A DNA stretch of 64,000 bases from Devosia sp. (GCA_017794705.1 CP051235.1:1675010-1739009), one strand, 5' to 3'. Positions 1 to 8,354 are shown, counted from the stretch's first letter. Numbers and translations are program-made. Notes: generated by a model from the sequence alone, not told the origin.

Positions 1-190
1 GGAGAAATTCCTGGACGAAGGCGACAAGGTCAAGGTGACCATGCGCTTCCGCGGCCGCGAAATGGCGCACCAGGAAATCGGCCTGCAATTGCTGCTCAAG
101 GTGCGCGACGAGGTCGAGGAAAAGGCCAAGGTCGAATCCAGTCCGCGTGCCGAAGGCCGCCAGATGGTCATGGTGCTGGCGCCGCGCTGA
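1..190 (+). CDS. infC: Translation initiation factor IF-3, C-terminal fragment
   Basis: Only the last 62 codons lie in the window; the 5' part is outside. The reading frame starting at base 2 gives a C-terminal IF-3 domain: the stretch [13 protein letters not shown] is a hallmark of the IF-3 C domain that binds the 30S subunit, and the protein ends [11 protein letters not shown], the usual terminus of alphaproteobacterial IF-3. IF-3 prevents premature 50S joining and proofreads initiator tRNA. A strong intrinsic terminator follows directly, so transcription probably ends here instead of running into the ribosomal protein genes rpmI and rplT, which sit 9.4 kb downstream. Confidence 0.93.
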   Translation, partial: EKFLDEGDKVKVTMRFRGREMAHQEIGLQLLLKVRDEVEEKAKVESSPRAEGRQMVMVLAPR

Positions 191-212
191 CGCCACCTCA
201 ATTCACCTTGCA

Positions 213-243
213 TGAAAAGGCGGGCTTCTTGCCCGTCTTTTTT
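213..243 (+). terminator. Intrinsic terminator of infC
   Basis: Inverted repeat AAGGCGGGC / GCCCGTCTT around a TTCTT loop, followed by a T-run. It lies 23 bases after the infC stop and is a textbook Rho-independent terminator. Confidence 0.85.
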
Positions 244-349
244 ATTGCCGCAAGTGGCGGAAAACCGGCGCAAGAAGAGAAATTTTAACCGTTCTGAAGC
301 CATAAGCACGTTGGGCACGCATGGGGCAAATTCAGAACACGGGACAGAC

Positions 350-2692
350 ATGTTCTCCTTTTTCAAGAATGTCAGCGTGGCAGCACGCATCTATGGCGGC
401 TTTGCCGCTATCACCATTTTGCTGGTCCTTCTCGCTGGCAGCGCCTATTTCGGCATGCGCAGCCTTTCCGGCACCTTCGATGAATACCAGTTGGCTACCT
501 TCCAGAAGGGCGAGATCGGCGACTATGTCGCGGACTTCAACGCCATGGAAATCGCCGCCCGCGATTACCTGAACACGCCAACCGCGGAAGGCGCGGAAAC
601 AACCCTGTTCTGGATCGACGATGTGGCGACCAACGACCCCGAAGGCGTCGCCAAATTCTCCAATCTTCCCGAAGCCATGGACCTGATCGCGAGGATCGAA
701 ACCGACGCAGTCGCCCTTCAGGGCGCATTGCAGCAAGTCATTGCCCTTAATGAACAGCACGCCGCGGCGGCCGCGAAAGTCGCTGCTGGCGAAGAAGCGC
801 TGACCGGTGAAATCAACACACTGTTCGATCAGGCGCGTACTGACGGCAATTTCGACGTGGCGATCCGCGCCGGTCAGCAGACCCATACGCTGATGCGCAT
901 CTTCGAAAGCTCTCTTGACTATGTCGCCACCGGAGAAGCTCCCCATTACGACGCCGCTGCGAGCCTCAGCGCGGAAGCGCTGGAAGGGCTCGCTGCCATC
1001 CGCCGAGCGACCTTCACTTTCGGCCTGCAACAGCAGCTCACCGCCATCGAGACCATTGTGGCAGACAATCTGACCGCCCTCGCCGAGGTCAAGCAGGCCA
1101 CTGATGCCCGCGCCGAAATCGTCAGCACACAATTGATGCCGCTGCGCGACGGTCTCGCCGCCGGGTACGACCGGCTTACCGAGATTGTGGACACGCGTCA
1201 GGGCCAACTGGGACAGCAGGCCACAATCGCCTCCGAAATCACCCAGATGGTGGTCATCGGCTCGGGCCTGTTCGCCGTTCTGGTCGGGGCCCTCATCGGC
1301 ATAGCAACCGGACGCTGGCTGTCACGTTCGATCAGCGGCATGGCCGCCAACATGCGTCAACTGGCCGAAGGCGATCTTGATCTGGACCTTTATGGATCGA
1401 ATGTCCGCAATGAACTCGGGCAGATGGCGCAGGCGCTGGAAACCTTCCGCGACAATGGCAAGGCGATGGAAGCCATGGATGCCGAAAAGGAAGCCGCCCG
1501 CAAGCTGGAGGCCGAAGAGCAGGCCCGACGCAACGCGCTACAGGCCGAATTGACCAAGGTCGTGGCCGCCGCCGTTGCCGGCGACTTTTCGCTGCGCATC
1601 ACTGGCCAATATGATGATGCGGAACTGGAGAGCCTGAAGGCCAGTGTCAACGAATTGATCGAAACCGTCGACCTCGGCATCACCGAGACCGGCGAAGTGC
1701 TGTCGGCTCTTGCCGACGCCGATCTGACCAAGCGGATGACCGGCACTTACCAGGGCGCTTTCGGCAAGCTCAAGGATGACACGAATGCGGTTTCCGAGAA
1801 ACTGTCCGAACTGGTCTCGAACCTTCGCGAAACTTCGCGTGCCCTGAAGATCGCCACCTCGGAAATCCTCAGCGGCGCCAACGATCTTTCGGAACGCACC
1901 ACCAAACAGGCCGCGACCGTCGAGGAAACTTCGGCCACCATGGAGCAGCTCGCCAACACGGTGCGCGACACCGCTGGCCGTGCCGAGGAAGCCTCGACCC
2001 GCACCCGGGAAACCGCGCAGCTGGCCGAGAATGGCGGCGAGGTCATGTCGGAAGCCAATCTGGCGATGGAGAGGATTACCGCCTCGTCCGCGAAAATTTC
2101 CAACATCATCGGGCTGATCGACGATATCGCCTTCCAGACCAATCTTCTGGCGCTCAATGCTTCGGTCGAGGCGGCCCGGGCGGGCGAGGCCGGCAAGGGC
2201 TTTGCAGTGGTCGCCGTCGAGGTCCGCCGGCTGGCCCAGTCCGCTGCCGAAGCCTCATCGGAGGTCAAGGTGTTGATCGAGCAGAGCGCAGGTGATGTCG
2301 GCAACGGCAGCAAGCTGGTGGCTGATGCTGCTGACAAGCTGCAGACCATGCTGGCGTCAGTGCGCGAAAACACCTCGATCATGCAGGCGATTGCCGGCAC
2401 CAGCCGCGAACAGGCGGGCTCGATCGATGAGGTCAATGCCGCCGTGCGACAGCTCGACGAAATGACCCAGCACAATGCGGCCCTTGTTGAAGAAACCAAT
2501 GCGGCCATCGAGCAAACCGAAGTGCAGGCCAATGAACTCGACGCGGCCATCGACGTGTTCACCGTATCCGGCCCGCGTCAGCAGGAGGCGATGCAGCGCC
2601 CGGTGCCGCCGCGACAAGCCGCTGCTGCTGCGAAGAAGACCTATCTCAGCCAGGGCAGTGCTGCTCTTGACGCCGAGTGGCAGGAATTCTGA
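350..2692 (+). CDS. Methyl-accepting chemotaxis protein, two HAMP regions
   Basis: Transmembrane chemoreceptor of 780 residues. TM1 is at about residues 10-31, a periplasmic ligand-binding region follows to about 295, TM2 is at about 297-322, then a HAMP domain (GRWLSRSISGMAANMRQLAEGD), a second HAMP-like stretch near 425-480 and a long methyl-accepting coiled coil. The conserved hairpin tip that binds CheA and CheW is intact at about 586-630 (DDIAFQTNLLALNASVEAAR). The C terminus ends EWQEF, which resembles the CheR/CheB tethering pentapeptide (NWETF in E. coli). The ATG at 350 was chosen because MFSFFKNVS leads straight into TM1; the frame stays open to 212, but that part overlaps the infC terminator and has no signal character. 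The ligand is unknown. Confidence 0.92.
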   Translation: MFSFFKNVSVAARIYGGFAAITILLVLLAGSAYFGMRSLSGTFDEYQLATFQKGEIGDYVADFNAMEIAARDYLNTPTAEGAETTLFWIDDVATNDPEGVAKFSNLPEAMDLIARIETDAVALQGALQQVIALNEQHAAAAAKVAAGEEALTGEINTLFDQARTDGNFDVAIRAGQQTHTLMRIFESSLDYVATGEAPHYDAAASLSAEALEGLAAIRRATFTFGLQQQLTAIETIVADNLTALAEVKQATDARAEIVSTQLMPLRDGLAAGYDRLTEIVDTRQGQLGQQATIASEITQMVVIGSGLFAVLVGALIGIATGRWLSRSISGMAANMRQLAEGDLDLDLYGSNVRNELGQMAQALETFRDNGKAMEAMDAEKEAARKLEAEEQARRNALQAELTKVVAAAVAGDFSLRITGQYDDAELESLKASVNELIETVDLGITETGEVLSALADADLTKRMTGTYQGAFGKLKDDTNAVSEKLSELVSNLRETSRALKIATSEILSGANDLSERTTKQAATVEETSATMEQLANTVRDTAGRAEEASTRTRETAQLAENGGEVMSEANLAMERITASSAKISNIIGLIDDIAFQTNLLALNASVEAARAGEAGKGFAVVAVEVRRLAQSAAEASSEVKVLIEQSAGDVGNGSKLVADAADKLQTMLASVRENTSIMQAIAGTSREQAGSIDEVNAAVRQLDEMTQHNAALVEETNAAIEQTEVQANELDAAIDVFTVSGPRQQEAMQRPVPPRQAAAAAKKTYLSQGSAALDAEWQEF

Positions 2693-2712
2693 GGCAAACC
2701 ACATCCGGACCA

Positions 2713-2738
2713 AAGGCGGCCGTCAGGGCCGCCTTTTT
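2713..2738 (+). terminator. Intrinsic terminator of the chemoreceptor gene
   Basis: Hairpin AAGGCGGCC-GTCA-GGGCCGCCTT followed by a short T-run, 20 bases after the stop codon of the chemoreceptor gene. Confidence 0.85.
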
Positions 2739-2768
2739 CGTTTCGACGAACCCGTCTAGGCTCTTGGG

Positions 2769-3338
2769 ATGACCGAGTCGGACCCCATCAGTTTTGCCAC
2801 GCCTGAGGATTTGGCCCAATGGTTGGCGGCCCATCACGCTGGCCGACAGGAACTCTGGATCAGGCTGTTTCGGGTCAAGTCGGGCATTCCGTCGGTCACC
2901 TGGGAACAGGCAGTGATAGAGGCGTTGGCCTGGGGCTGGGTGGACGGGGTCAAAAAGTCGCTGGACGAGCAATCCTGGCTGCAGCGGTTCACGCCCCGCC
3001 GCGCGAAATCCAAATGGTCGCAAAAGAACCGTGGGCACGCCGAACGGCTGATCGCCGAGGGCCACATGCAGCCGGCGGGACTGGCCCAGGTTGAAGCCGC
3101 CAGGGCAGACGGCCGCTGGGATGAAGCCTACGCCGGCCAATCAGGGTTCGAGCTTCCCGCCGATTTTCTGAGCGAACTCGAAAAGGACCCGGCCGCCAAG
3201 GCGCATTTTGAAACGCTCAGCCGACAGAACCTGTTCGCCATTTACTACCGGCTGCATACCGTCAAGCGCGTCGAAACCCGCCAGCGAAAGATCGAGACTT
3301 TCATTGCCATGCTGGCCCGCGGCGAGAAGTTCCACTAG
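2769..3338 (+). CDS. YdeI/OmpD-associated family protein
   Basis: A 189-residue cytosolic protein that matches the YdeI/OmpD-associated (bacteriocin-resistance) family by its characteristic stretches: an N-terminal FATPEDLAQWLAAHH, the central EALAWGWVDGVKK, FTPRRAKSKWSQKN and a C-terminal basic helix. The N-terminal half carries the family's DUF1801-like fold and the C-terminal half the OmdA helical segment. The molecular activity of the family is not established. It stands alone after the chemoreceptor terminator; the ATG follows closely on the TAG-rich spacer, and no other start is better supported. Confidence 0.8.
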   Translation: MTESDPISFATPEDLAQWLAAHHAGRQELWIRLFRVKSGIPSVTWEQAVIEALAWGWVDGVKKSLDEQSWLQRFTPRRAKSKWSQKNRGHAERLIAEGHMQPAGLAQVEAARADGRWDEAYAGQSGFELPADFLSELEKDPAAKAHFETLSRQNLFAIYYRLHTVKRVETRQRKIETFIAMLARGEKFH

Positions 3339-3443
3339 GCGGCGGCAAGCATTCGTTAACGCTTTGCCCAATTTGGGTGCGACCGTTCACCCTCGGTCAA
3401 ACCGGTCCGCGCAGAATGCCCGCCGAACTTGTGGAGCAGGCGC

Positions 3444-3905
3444 ATGAAAAATTTTCCGCCCGGCACAGGATTTGGAGCGATTTTCGTCGTTGTCGGCATC
3501 GGCATGATGGTGATGATGGCCACCGACCAATCGGGGCTGCATGTCCCGCTGTGGGTCGCCGAAGCGGCTGCGTCCTGTTTTGCGTTGGCAGGCGCCAGCA
3601 TCATCGCCCAGGCTTATGGCAAGCTGCGGCTGGCGCGGGCCTTTTCCCTTGGCGTCATCTACGGATTGGCCGTCCCCGGCCTCTGGATCGCTTTCGGTTC
3701 GGACGGTAGCGGCTGCACCGCTTCGGGAAGCTTCGGTCCTGTCAGTTTTGAAGGCATGGCTTCGGGCCTGTCTTGCCGCATTGTTTTTGGTGCAGGCGCT
3801 GTCATCGTTCTGGCCTGCGCTGTGGCCGTTACATATGGAATCATGCGTGGTGTCGGTTTTCAGCCCAAGGCACCAGGTGCGCAACCCATTGAGACCAAAG
3901 ACTGA
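3444..3905 (+). CDS. Small integral membrane protein of unknown function
   Basis: A 153-residue protein with about four hydrophobic segments (residues about 6-25, 30-52, 62-80 and 105-130). I do not recognise the family. The ATG at 3444 is preceded by GGAGCAGG at a good distance; an upstream TTG at 3429 in the same frame would place the ribosome site inside the gene and is less likely. A cysteine pair (GSGCTASG and GLSCRIV) lies in the loop between helices three and four and could form an extracytoplasmic disulfide. No functional clue comes from the neighbours. Confidence 0.6.
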   Translation: MKNFPPGTGFGAIFVVVGIGMMVMMATDQSGLHVPLWVAEAAASCFALAGASIIAQAYGKLRLARAFSLGVIYGLAVPGLWIAFGSDGSGCTASGSFGPVSFEGMASGLSCRIVFGAGAVIVLACAVAVTYGIMRGVGFQPKAPGAQPIETKD

Positions 3906-4036
3906 ATTCAGTCTGAGCAGCCAATCGGCCACACCCCGGCCGAAATAGCGCTGCGCGGGTTGCCGAATCCCCCTCTCTGAACCATTCTGTGCGGCTGCGC
4001 GGAAGCGAGCCGTGCACCCCTGTTTGGACAAGTACA

Positions 4037-5428
4037 ATGCATACCCAACGTATCGGCCCCTGGCTGGACGAACTACGTGCCACTGCGGTTTTGGCCTGGC
4101 CCCTGATCATTGCGCAGGTGGCCGGCATCCTGCTGTTCACCACAGACGTGGTGATGATGGGCTGGCTCGGCCCGTCCTATCTGGCCGCCGGTACACTGGC
4201 GACCGGACTGTTGCACCCGGTGTTCCTCGGCGGGTTGGGCACGGTCACCGCCACCGCGCCGATGATCGCCCAGGCGATCGGCGCCCGCCAATCCAAGTCG
4301 GTGCGCCGCACGGTTCGTCAGGGTTTCTGGGCTTCGTTCGTTTTGGCCGCCATCATCGTGCCGATCATTCTGAATTCGGAACGCATTTTCCTGTTGCTCG
4401 GACAGGTGCCCGAGACAGCGGCGCTTGCCCAGACCTATCTGAACTTTGCCGTCGGCGCGACGCTGCCCGGGCTGCTGATCGTCGGCCTGCGCTCGCTGCT
4501 GCAGGCGCGAGGCGACACGGCCGTTATCCTGTGGATCACGGTCGCCGGTGTGCTGGTCAACGCGCTCGGCAATTACGCGCTGATGTTCGGCAATTTCGGC
4601 TTTCCGCGGCTGGAACTGGTTGGCGCGGGAATTTCGACGACCTTCGTCAACACGGTCATGTTCCTTCTGGCGCTGGCCTTTGTGGTCTTTCACCGCCGCT
4701 ACAAGCGCTACATGGTGCTGGTGCGCCTCTGGAAGCCCGACTGGCCGCGCTTTTTTGACCTGTTCCGTATCGGTTTGCCCATCGGGGCGACCTTGATGTC
4801 GGAAGTCGGCATGTTCGGCGTCGCTGTGATCATGATGGGCTGGCTCGGCACCAATGAAGTGGCCGCCCACGCCATTGCACTTCAATGCGCGGCCATCGCC
4901 TTCATGGTGCCGCTGGGGCTGAGCCAGGCGACCATCGTGCGGGTCGGCACGGCCTTCGGTGCACGCAATCATCATGGTGTCGCCCGCGCTGGCTGGACCT
5001 CGATGGGGCTGACCCTCGCCTTCATGTCGATCACCTGCATGGTGTTCCTGCTGGCGCCGGCGGCACTGGTTCAGATCTTCCTCGACCCGGCGCGGCCGGA
5101 GAATGCGGAAAGCCTCAGGCTCGCCGCCTCCTATCTGGCCATTGCCGCCCTGTTCCAGCTTGTCGACGGGGCGCAGGTCTCCGCAGCGGCCAGCTTGCGC
5201 GGCCTGTCGGACACGCGCGTACCCATGCTGGTGGCGCTGGTCGGCTATTGGCTGATCGGCATCGCCATCGCCTACATCGCCGCCTTCCAGTTCGGGCTGC
5301 GCGGGGTGGGCATCTGGCTGGGTCTGGCTTCGGGACTGGCGTTTGTGGCAATTGCCCTGACCCTGAGGTTCGCATGGCGTGATCGGCTGGGCCTGTTGAT
5401 GCGGCATCAGATCGCTCTGCAGCGCTGA
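4037..5428 (+). CDS. MATE family multidrug/metabolite exporter
   Basis: A 463-residue, 12-helix protein of the MATE (NorM-like) family of cation-coupled exporters in the inner membrane. Two homologous halves are visible: the first contains TTDVVMMGWLGP and GLGTVTATAPMIAQAIGA, the second repeats the theme in MMGWLGTNEVAAHAIALQ and VPLGLSQATIVRVG. Length fits the family (about 450-470). The start at 4037 was preferred over an in-frame GTG at 3989, because the extra residues are polar and lack family character. The gene ends 3 bp from the convergent sulfite-exporter gene. The substrate cannot be inferred. Confidence 0.9.
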   Translation: MHTQRIGPWLDELRATAVLAWPLIIAQVAGILLFTTDVVMMGWLGPSYLAAGTLATGLLHPVFLGGLGTVTATAPMIAQAIGARQSKSVRRTVRQGFWASFVLAAIIVPIILNSERIFLLLGQVPETAALAQTYLNFAVGATLPGLLIVGLRSLLQARGDTAVILWITVAGVLVNALGNYALMFGNFGFPRLELVGAGISTTFVNTVMFLLALAFVVFHRRYKRYMVLVRLWKPDWPRFFDLFRIGLPIGATLMSEVGMFGVAVIMMGWLGTNEVAAHAIALQCAAIAFMVPLGLSQATIVRVGTAFGARNHHGVARAGWTSMGLTLAFMSITCMVFLLAPAALVQIFLDPARPENAESLRLAASYLAIAALFQLVDGAQVSAAASLRGLSDTRVPMLVALVGYWLIGIAIAYIAAFQFGLRGVGIWLGLASGLAFVAIALTLRFAWRDRLGLLMRHQIALQR

Positions 5429-5431
5429 TCC

Positions 5432-6226
5432 CTAGAACGGCCAGATCAGCCGGGCGCCGTCGAAGGTGATGAAGGCACCGGTGACCAGTACCACCGCGGC
5501 GAACACAAGGTTCAGGGCGCGGCCCTTCTTCGCCAGCCGTTGGCCGATGAAAGCGCCGACCAGGCCGCCCATCGCGCCGCCCAGAACGAACAGGCCGGCA
5601 ATCGGCCAATTGACCAACCCGGACAATGCGTAGCTCGACGCGGTCGCGGCGCCGAAGGCAGTGACCGCCACAAGGCTGGTGCCGATGGCATAGGCAAGCG
5701 GCATGCCCGTCGCCAGCATCAGTCCCGGCACGATGAGGAAGCCTCCACCGATGCCGAAAAACCCGGAGAGGGCGCCGACACCGAAGCCAATAATCGCGAG
5801 GCGCGGCCCCATGGAAAACAGGTTGTCCATGTCCAGATGAACGTCGGGCTTGCCTTCGGTCGCTTTCTTCAGCGCCATGGAGATGCCCACCGCCAGCATC
5901 AGGATGCCGAAGGCGATCAGGAGGATCTGACCGTCAACCGATTTGGCCACGGCTGCACCACTGAGCGCACCACCGACACCGGCGAGGCTGAACACGATTG
6001 CGCAAGGCCATTTTACCCGGCCCTGGCGCCACTGGATCACCAGATTGACCGCAGCGCTGGCGGCGACGGCAACGGCGCTGGTGCCGATCGCCATATGGGT
6101 CGAACTGATCCCAACCACATAGATCAGCAACGGCACGGCAAGTATCGAACCGCCACCGCCCACCAGCCCCAGGATCAATCCGACGATGGCGCCGGACAGG
6201 GGCGAGAGCATCAGTTCAGCGGTCAT
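5432..6226 (-). CDS. TauE/SafE family sulfite/sulfonate exporter
   Basis: A 264-residue, roughly eight-helix membrane protein of the TauE/SafE family, with the two family signatures GLVGGGGSILAVPLL near the N terminus and GFFGIGGGFLIVPGL in the second half. Such proteins export sulfite or related sulfur oxyanions. The start ATG overlaps the stop of the upstream BigR-like repressor gene by four bases (ATGA), so the two are translationally coupled. Together with the divergent persulfide dioxygenase and rhodanese, it would remove the sulfite produced by persulfide oxidation. The frame stays open further upstream, but that extension lies wholly within the repressor gene in another frame. Confidence 0.9.
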   Translation of the reverse strand: MTAELMLSPLSGAIVGLILGLVGGGGSILAVPLLIYVVGISSTHMAIGTSAVAVAASAAVNLVIQWRQGRVKWPCAIVFSLAGVGGALSGAAVAKSVDGQILLIAFGILMLAVGISMALKKATEGKPDVHLDMDNLFSMGPRLAIIGFGVGALSGFFGIGGGFLIVPGLMLATGMPLAYAIGTSLVAVTAFGAATASSYALSGLVNWPIAGLFVLGGAMGGLVGAFIGQRLAKKGRALNLVFAAVVLVTGAFITFDGARLIWPF

Positions 6227-6543
6227 TCGGGGCGTCCACAATAAAGCCCGTAAAGCGTCGACATCAGGTCCTCGATGCGTGGGTCTGCAATCGAATAATA
6301 GATGGTCAGCCCGTCGCGGCGGGTTTCCAGAATGCCGTCGGCGCGCATGCGGGCCAGGTGCTGCGACAGCGCCGACTGGCTGAGGTCGAGCTGTTTTTCC
6401 AGTCCACCCACCGACATTTCGCCGTGCGCCACGATCTGGCACAGGATCAGCAGCCGGCGCTCGTTGCCGACGGATTTGAGCACCGTGCTGACCTGGCTGG
6501 CGCCTGATTGCCACGCCTCAAGATCCAGTTCGTCCAGTTTCAT
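6223..6543 (-). CDS. BigR/SqrR-type persulfide-responsive ArsR repressor
   Basis: A 106-residue winged-helix ArsR-family regulator. The recognition helix region is LDLSQSALSQHLARMRADG. It carries two cysteines, C35 in LLILCQ and C102 in LYGLYCG, at the positions used by BigR and SqrR to form an intramolecular tetrasulfide link when reactive sulfur rises. The ATG at 6543 was preferred to an in-frame upstream start that would run through the operator. The gene is transcribed divergently from the persulfide dioxygenase; the shared 49-bp promoter region contains the inverted repeat CTACATTAG-N6-CTAATATAG, which is probably its own operator. A sulfur-sensing role is inferred from cysteines and neighbours. 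Confidence 0.88.
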   Translation of the reverse strand: MKLDELDLEAWQSGASQVSTVLKSVGNERRLLILCQIVAHGEMSVGGLEKQLDLSQSALSQHLARMRADGILETRRDGLTIYYSIADPRIEDLMSTLYGLYCGRPE

Positions 6544-6557
6544 TTTTGACCTCACTC

Positions 6558-6586
6558 TTGACACTACATTAGAAAACTCTAATATA
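6558..6586 (+). promoter_or_regulatory. Promoter of the persulfide dioxygenase-rhodanese genes
   Basis: TTGACA at 6558-6563 followed after 16-17 bases by TAATAT/AATATA at 6580-6586, a near-consensus housekeeping promoter. The spacer and -10 box are covered by the BigR-type inverted repeat, so bound repressor would exclude polymerase. Confidence 0.75.
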
Positions 6587-6587
6587 G
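6564..6587. promoter_or_regulatory. BigR-type operator, copy 1
   Basis: Inverted repeat CTACATTAG (6564-6572), six-base centre AAAACT, CTAATATAG (6579-6587), with one mismatch between the arms. It has the same arms and spacing as the site at 24848-24871. It overlaps both divergent promoters. Confidence 0.8.
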
Positions 6588-6594
6588 TTGTCAA
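6566..6594 (-). promoter_or_regulatory. Promoter of the BigR-like repressor and TauE genes
   Basis: Read on the minus strand: TTGACA at 6594-6589, 17-base spacer, TAATGT at 6571-6566. It lies face to face with the rightward promoter and almost entirely within the same bases, so both are controlled by the one operator. Confidence 0.7.
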
Positions 6595-6647
6595 CAGGCG
6601 CGCATGCACGTGCCTTTCACAAACTCGAACAGGTCAGGACTTTCACA

Positions 6648-7535
6648 ATGACAGGCCAACCGATTATCGAGGCCCGTTTCGACGAGGCCACCAACACCAT
6701 TTCCTATCTGGTCGCCGATCCCGAAACCCGCAAGGCGGCCATTATCGATCCGGTTCTGGATTTTGACCAGAAATCCGGCACCGTCGACACCGAATCCGTC
6801 GAGGCGCTTCTGAAGCTCGCCCGCGAGCGTGATTTAGAGGTCGTCTGGACCCTTGAGACACACGCACATGCAGACCATTTGTCCGGCTCGCCGTACATCA
6901 AGGGCCGTACCGGCGCCAAGATCGGCATCGGCGAACATATCACCGACGTGCAGACCATCTTCCGGCCGCTCTTCAACGCGACGGACCTGAAGACCGACGG
7001 GTCGGATTTCGACTATCTGTTCACCGACGGCGAACATTTCCAGATCGGCAAGCTGGATGTCGAGGTCATGTATGTGCCCGGCCATACTCCGGCGGACATC
7101 GCCTACAAGATCGGCGACAATATCTTTGTCGGCGATACGATGTTCATGCCCGATTATGGCACCGCCCGCGCCGATTTCCCGGGTGGCGATGCGCACAAGC
7201 TCTACAAATCGATCCAGCGGCTGCTGGCCCTGCCCGACGAGACGCAGCTTTACATGTGCCACGACTACAAGGCGCCGGGCCGCGACACCTATGCCTGGCA
7301 GACCAGCGTCGCCGAGGCGCGTAACAATGTACATCTGGTCAACGGCGTCACCGAAGACGAATTCGTCGAGATGCGGGAAAGCCGCGATGCAACCCTTTCC
7401 GCCCCCACGCTTTTGTTGCCCTCCATTCAGGTCAACATCCGCGCCGGGCGGTTCCCCGAAGCGCAATCCAACGGCGTCACCTATCTGCTGGTGCCGGTGA
7501 AACCCAAGAGTGAAGGCGTGGCATTGCCGCGCTGA
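6648..7535 (+). CDS. ETHE1-like persulfide dioxygenase (Blh-type metallo-beta-lactamase fold)
   Basis: A 295-residue metallo-beta-lactamase-fold enzyme. Iron ligands of the ETHE1 class are visible: H72, H74, D76 and H77 in THAHADHLSG, H146 in GHTPAD, D163 in VGDTMF and H205 in MCHDY. The stretch PDYGTARADFPGGDA is typical of Blh and persulfide dioxygenases. The expected reaction is oxidation of glutathione persulfide to sulfite and glutathione in the cytosol. The start MTGQPIIEAR was chosen over the open frame from 6588, which begins inside the operator. It is followed 30 bp later by a rhodanese gene; elsewhere the two domains can be fused. Its repressor and a sulfite exporter are divergent. 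Confidence 0.92.
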   Translation: MTGQPIIEARFDEATNTISYLVADPETRKAAIIDPVLDFDQKSGTVDTESVEALLKLARERDLEVVWTLETHAHADHLSGSPYIKGRTGAKIGIGEHITDVQTIFRPLFNATDLKTDGSDFDYLFTDGEHFQIGKLDVEVMYVPGHTPADIAYKIGDNIFVGDTMFMPDYGTARADFPGGDAHKLYKSIQRLLALPDETQLYMCHDYKAPGRDTYAWQTSVAEARNNVHLVNGVTEDEFVEMRESRDATLSAPTLLLPSIQVNIRAGRFPEAQSNGVTYLLVPVKPKSEGVALPR

Positions 7536-7565
7536 CCAACACGTTCACACATAAGGAAAACCAAC

Positions 7566-7958
7566 GTGAATTTTGATACGATCAAAACCCTGTTCGCCGG
7601 GTCCCAGGGCTCCGGCGCGCGTGCCGAGGACATGTCTGCCTCAACCGCCGTGCAGTTCCATGGCGATGCCGACACGGTGTTCGTCGATGTGCGTGGTCTG
7701 GGCGAAATTGCCCATTCTGGCACCATTCGTGGTGCCATCCGCGCCCCGCTCCCCGAGTTCGCCCGTCACGCCGATCCTTCCGGCGCCGGCAGCCTTCCTG
7801 CGGCGAATGCCGGCAAGACCATCATTCTGGTCTGTGCCTCGGGTGCCCGCTCAGGCGCGGCGGCCCAACAGCTGGTCCGCATGGGCTATACGAAAGTTGC
7901 CAATATCATGGGCGGCATCGGTGCCTGGTCACGGGCCGGCGGCCCCATGGAGCGCTAG
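7566..7958 (+). CDS. Single-domain rhodanese sulfurtransferase
   Basis: A 130-residue rhodanese-fold protein with the active-site loop CASGARS (catalytic C90) followed by the helix GAAAQQLVRMGY and the closing NIMGGIGAWSRAGGP. It moves sulfane sulfur between thiols such as glutathione persulfide and thiosulfate, and would supply or drain the substrate of the adjacent dioxygenase. The start is GTG at 7566 with AAGGA seven bases upstream. It lies in the same transcript as the dioxygenase and converges on the second BigR-like gene, 54 bp away. Confidence 0.9.
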   Translation: MNFDTIKTLFAGSQGSGARAEDMSASTAVQFHGDADTVFVDVRGLGEIAHSGTIRGAIRAPLPEFARHADPSGAGSLPAANAGKTIILVCASGARSGAAAQQLVRMGYTKVANIMGGIGAWSRAGGPMER

Positions 7959-7992
7959 GCGCTCCCCCAAAGCTGCAAGAATGAATTGCAGC

Positions 7993-8021
7993 GGCGTCTG
8001 GCCCGGCAAGGGTCAGGCGCC
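7993..8021. terminator. Possible bidirectional hairpin between convergent genes
   Basis: Imperfect inverted repeat GGCGTCTGGCCC / GGGTCAGGCGCC (10 of 12 pairs) around GGCAA, between the rhodanese stop and the stop of the second ArsR gene. There is no T-run, so termination is uncertain. Confidence 0.35.
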
Positions 8022-8354
8022 GTCCGGTTCACAATAGAGCAGGTAAAGCTTTCCCATCAGCGCCTCAATCCGCGGGTCGGCAATCCTGTAGTGGATCACC
8101 TGGCCATCGCGCCGGGTCACCACCACGTCATCGGCGCGCATGCGGGCCAGATGCTGGGATAGCGCCGACTGGCTGAGCCGGATTTCCTCAACCAGTGCGC
8201 CGACGGACATTTCACCTCTCTGGGCGAGATGGCAAAGGATCATCAGCCGGCGTTCATTGCCGATGGCCTTGAGCACGCTGCTGACTTCGGCAGCGCCGCC
8301 CTTCCAGTTTGAAATCTGGTCATCGTCATCGTCAGAAATTTTTTGAGCAGGCAT
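8013..8354 (-). CDS. Second BigR/SqrR-like ArsR repressor
   Basis: A 113-residue paralogue of the repressor at 6223-6543. The core SQSALSQHLARMRAD is identical, and the two sensing cysteines are kept (C41 in LMILC, C108 in LYLLYCE). The N terminus differs: it has a run of five aspartates. The conserved cysteines point to reactive sulfur sensing as in its paralogue. The gene converges on the rhodanese, so the dioxygenase-rhodanese pair is bracketed by two related repressors. The upstream region lacks the CTACATTAG operator and instead holds an unrelated palindrome at 8500-8513, suggesting a different target or signal. It could cross-regulate or be a diverged duplicate. Confidence 0.82.
   Translation of the reverse strand: MPAQKISDDDDDQISNWKGGAAEVSSVLKAIGNERRLMILCHLAQRGEMSVGALVEEIRLSQSALSQHLARMRADDVVVTRRDGQVIHYRIADPRIEALMGKLYLLYCEPDGA

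Noticed and set aside
332-1207. Long minus-strand open frame of 291 codons inside the chemoreceptor gene
   Set aside because: It lies antisense to a clear MCP and is low in family character; it results from high GC content and codon bias.
4073-5407. 444-codon antisense frame in the MATE gene
   Set aside because: Glutamine/arginine/histidine-rich shadow sequence opposite a well-formed membrane protein.
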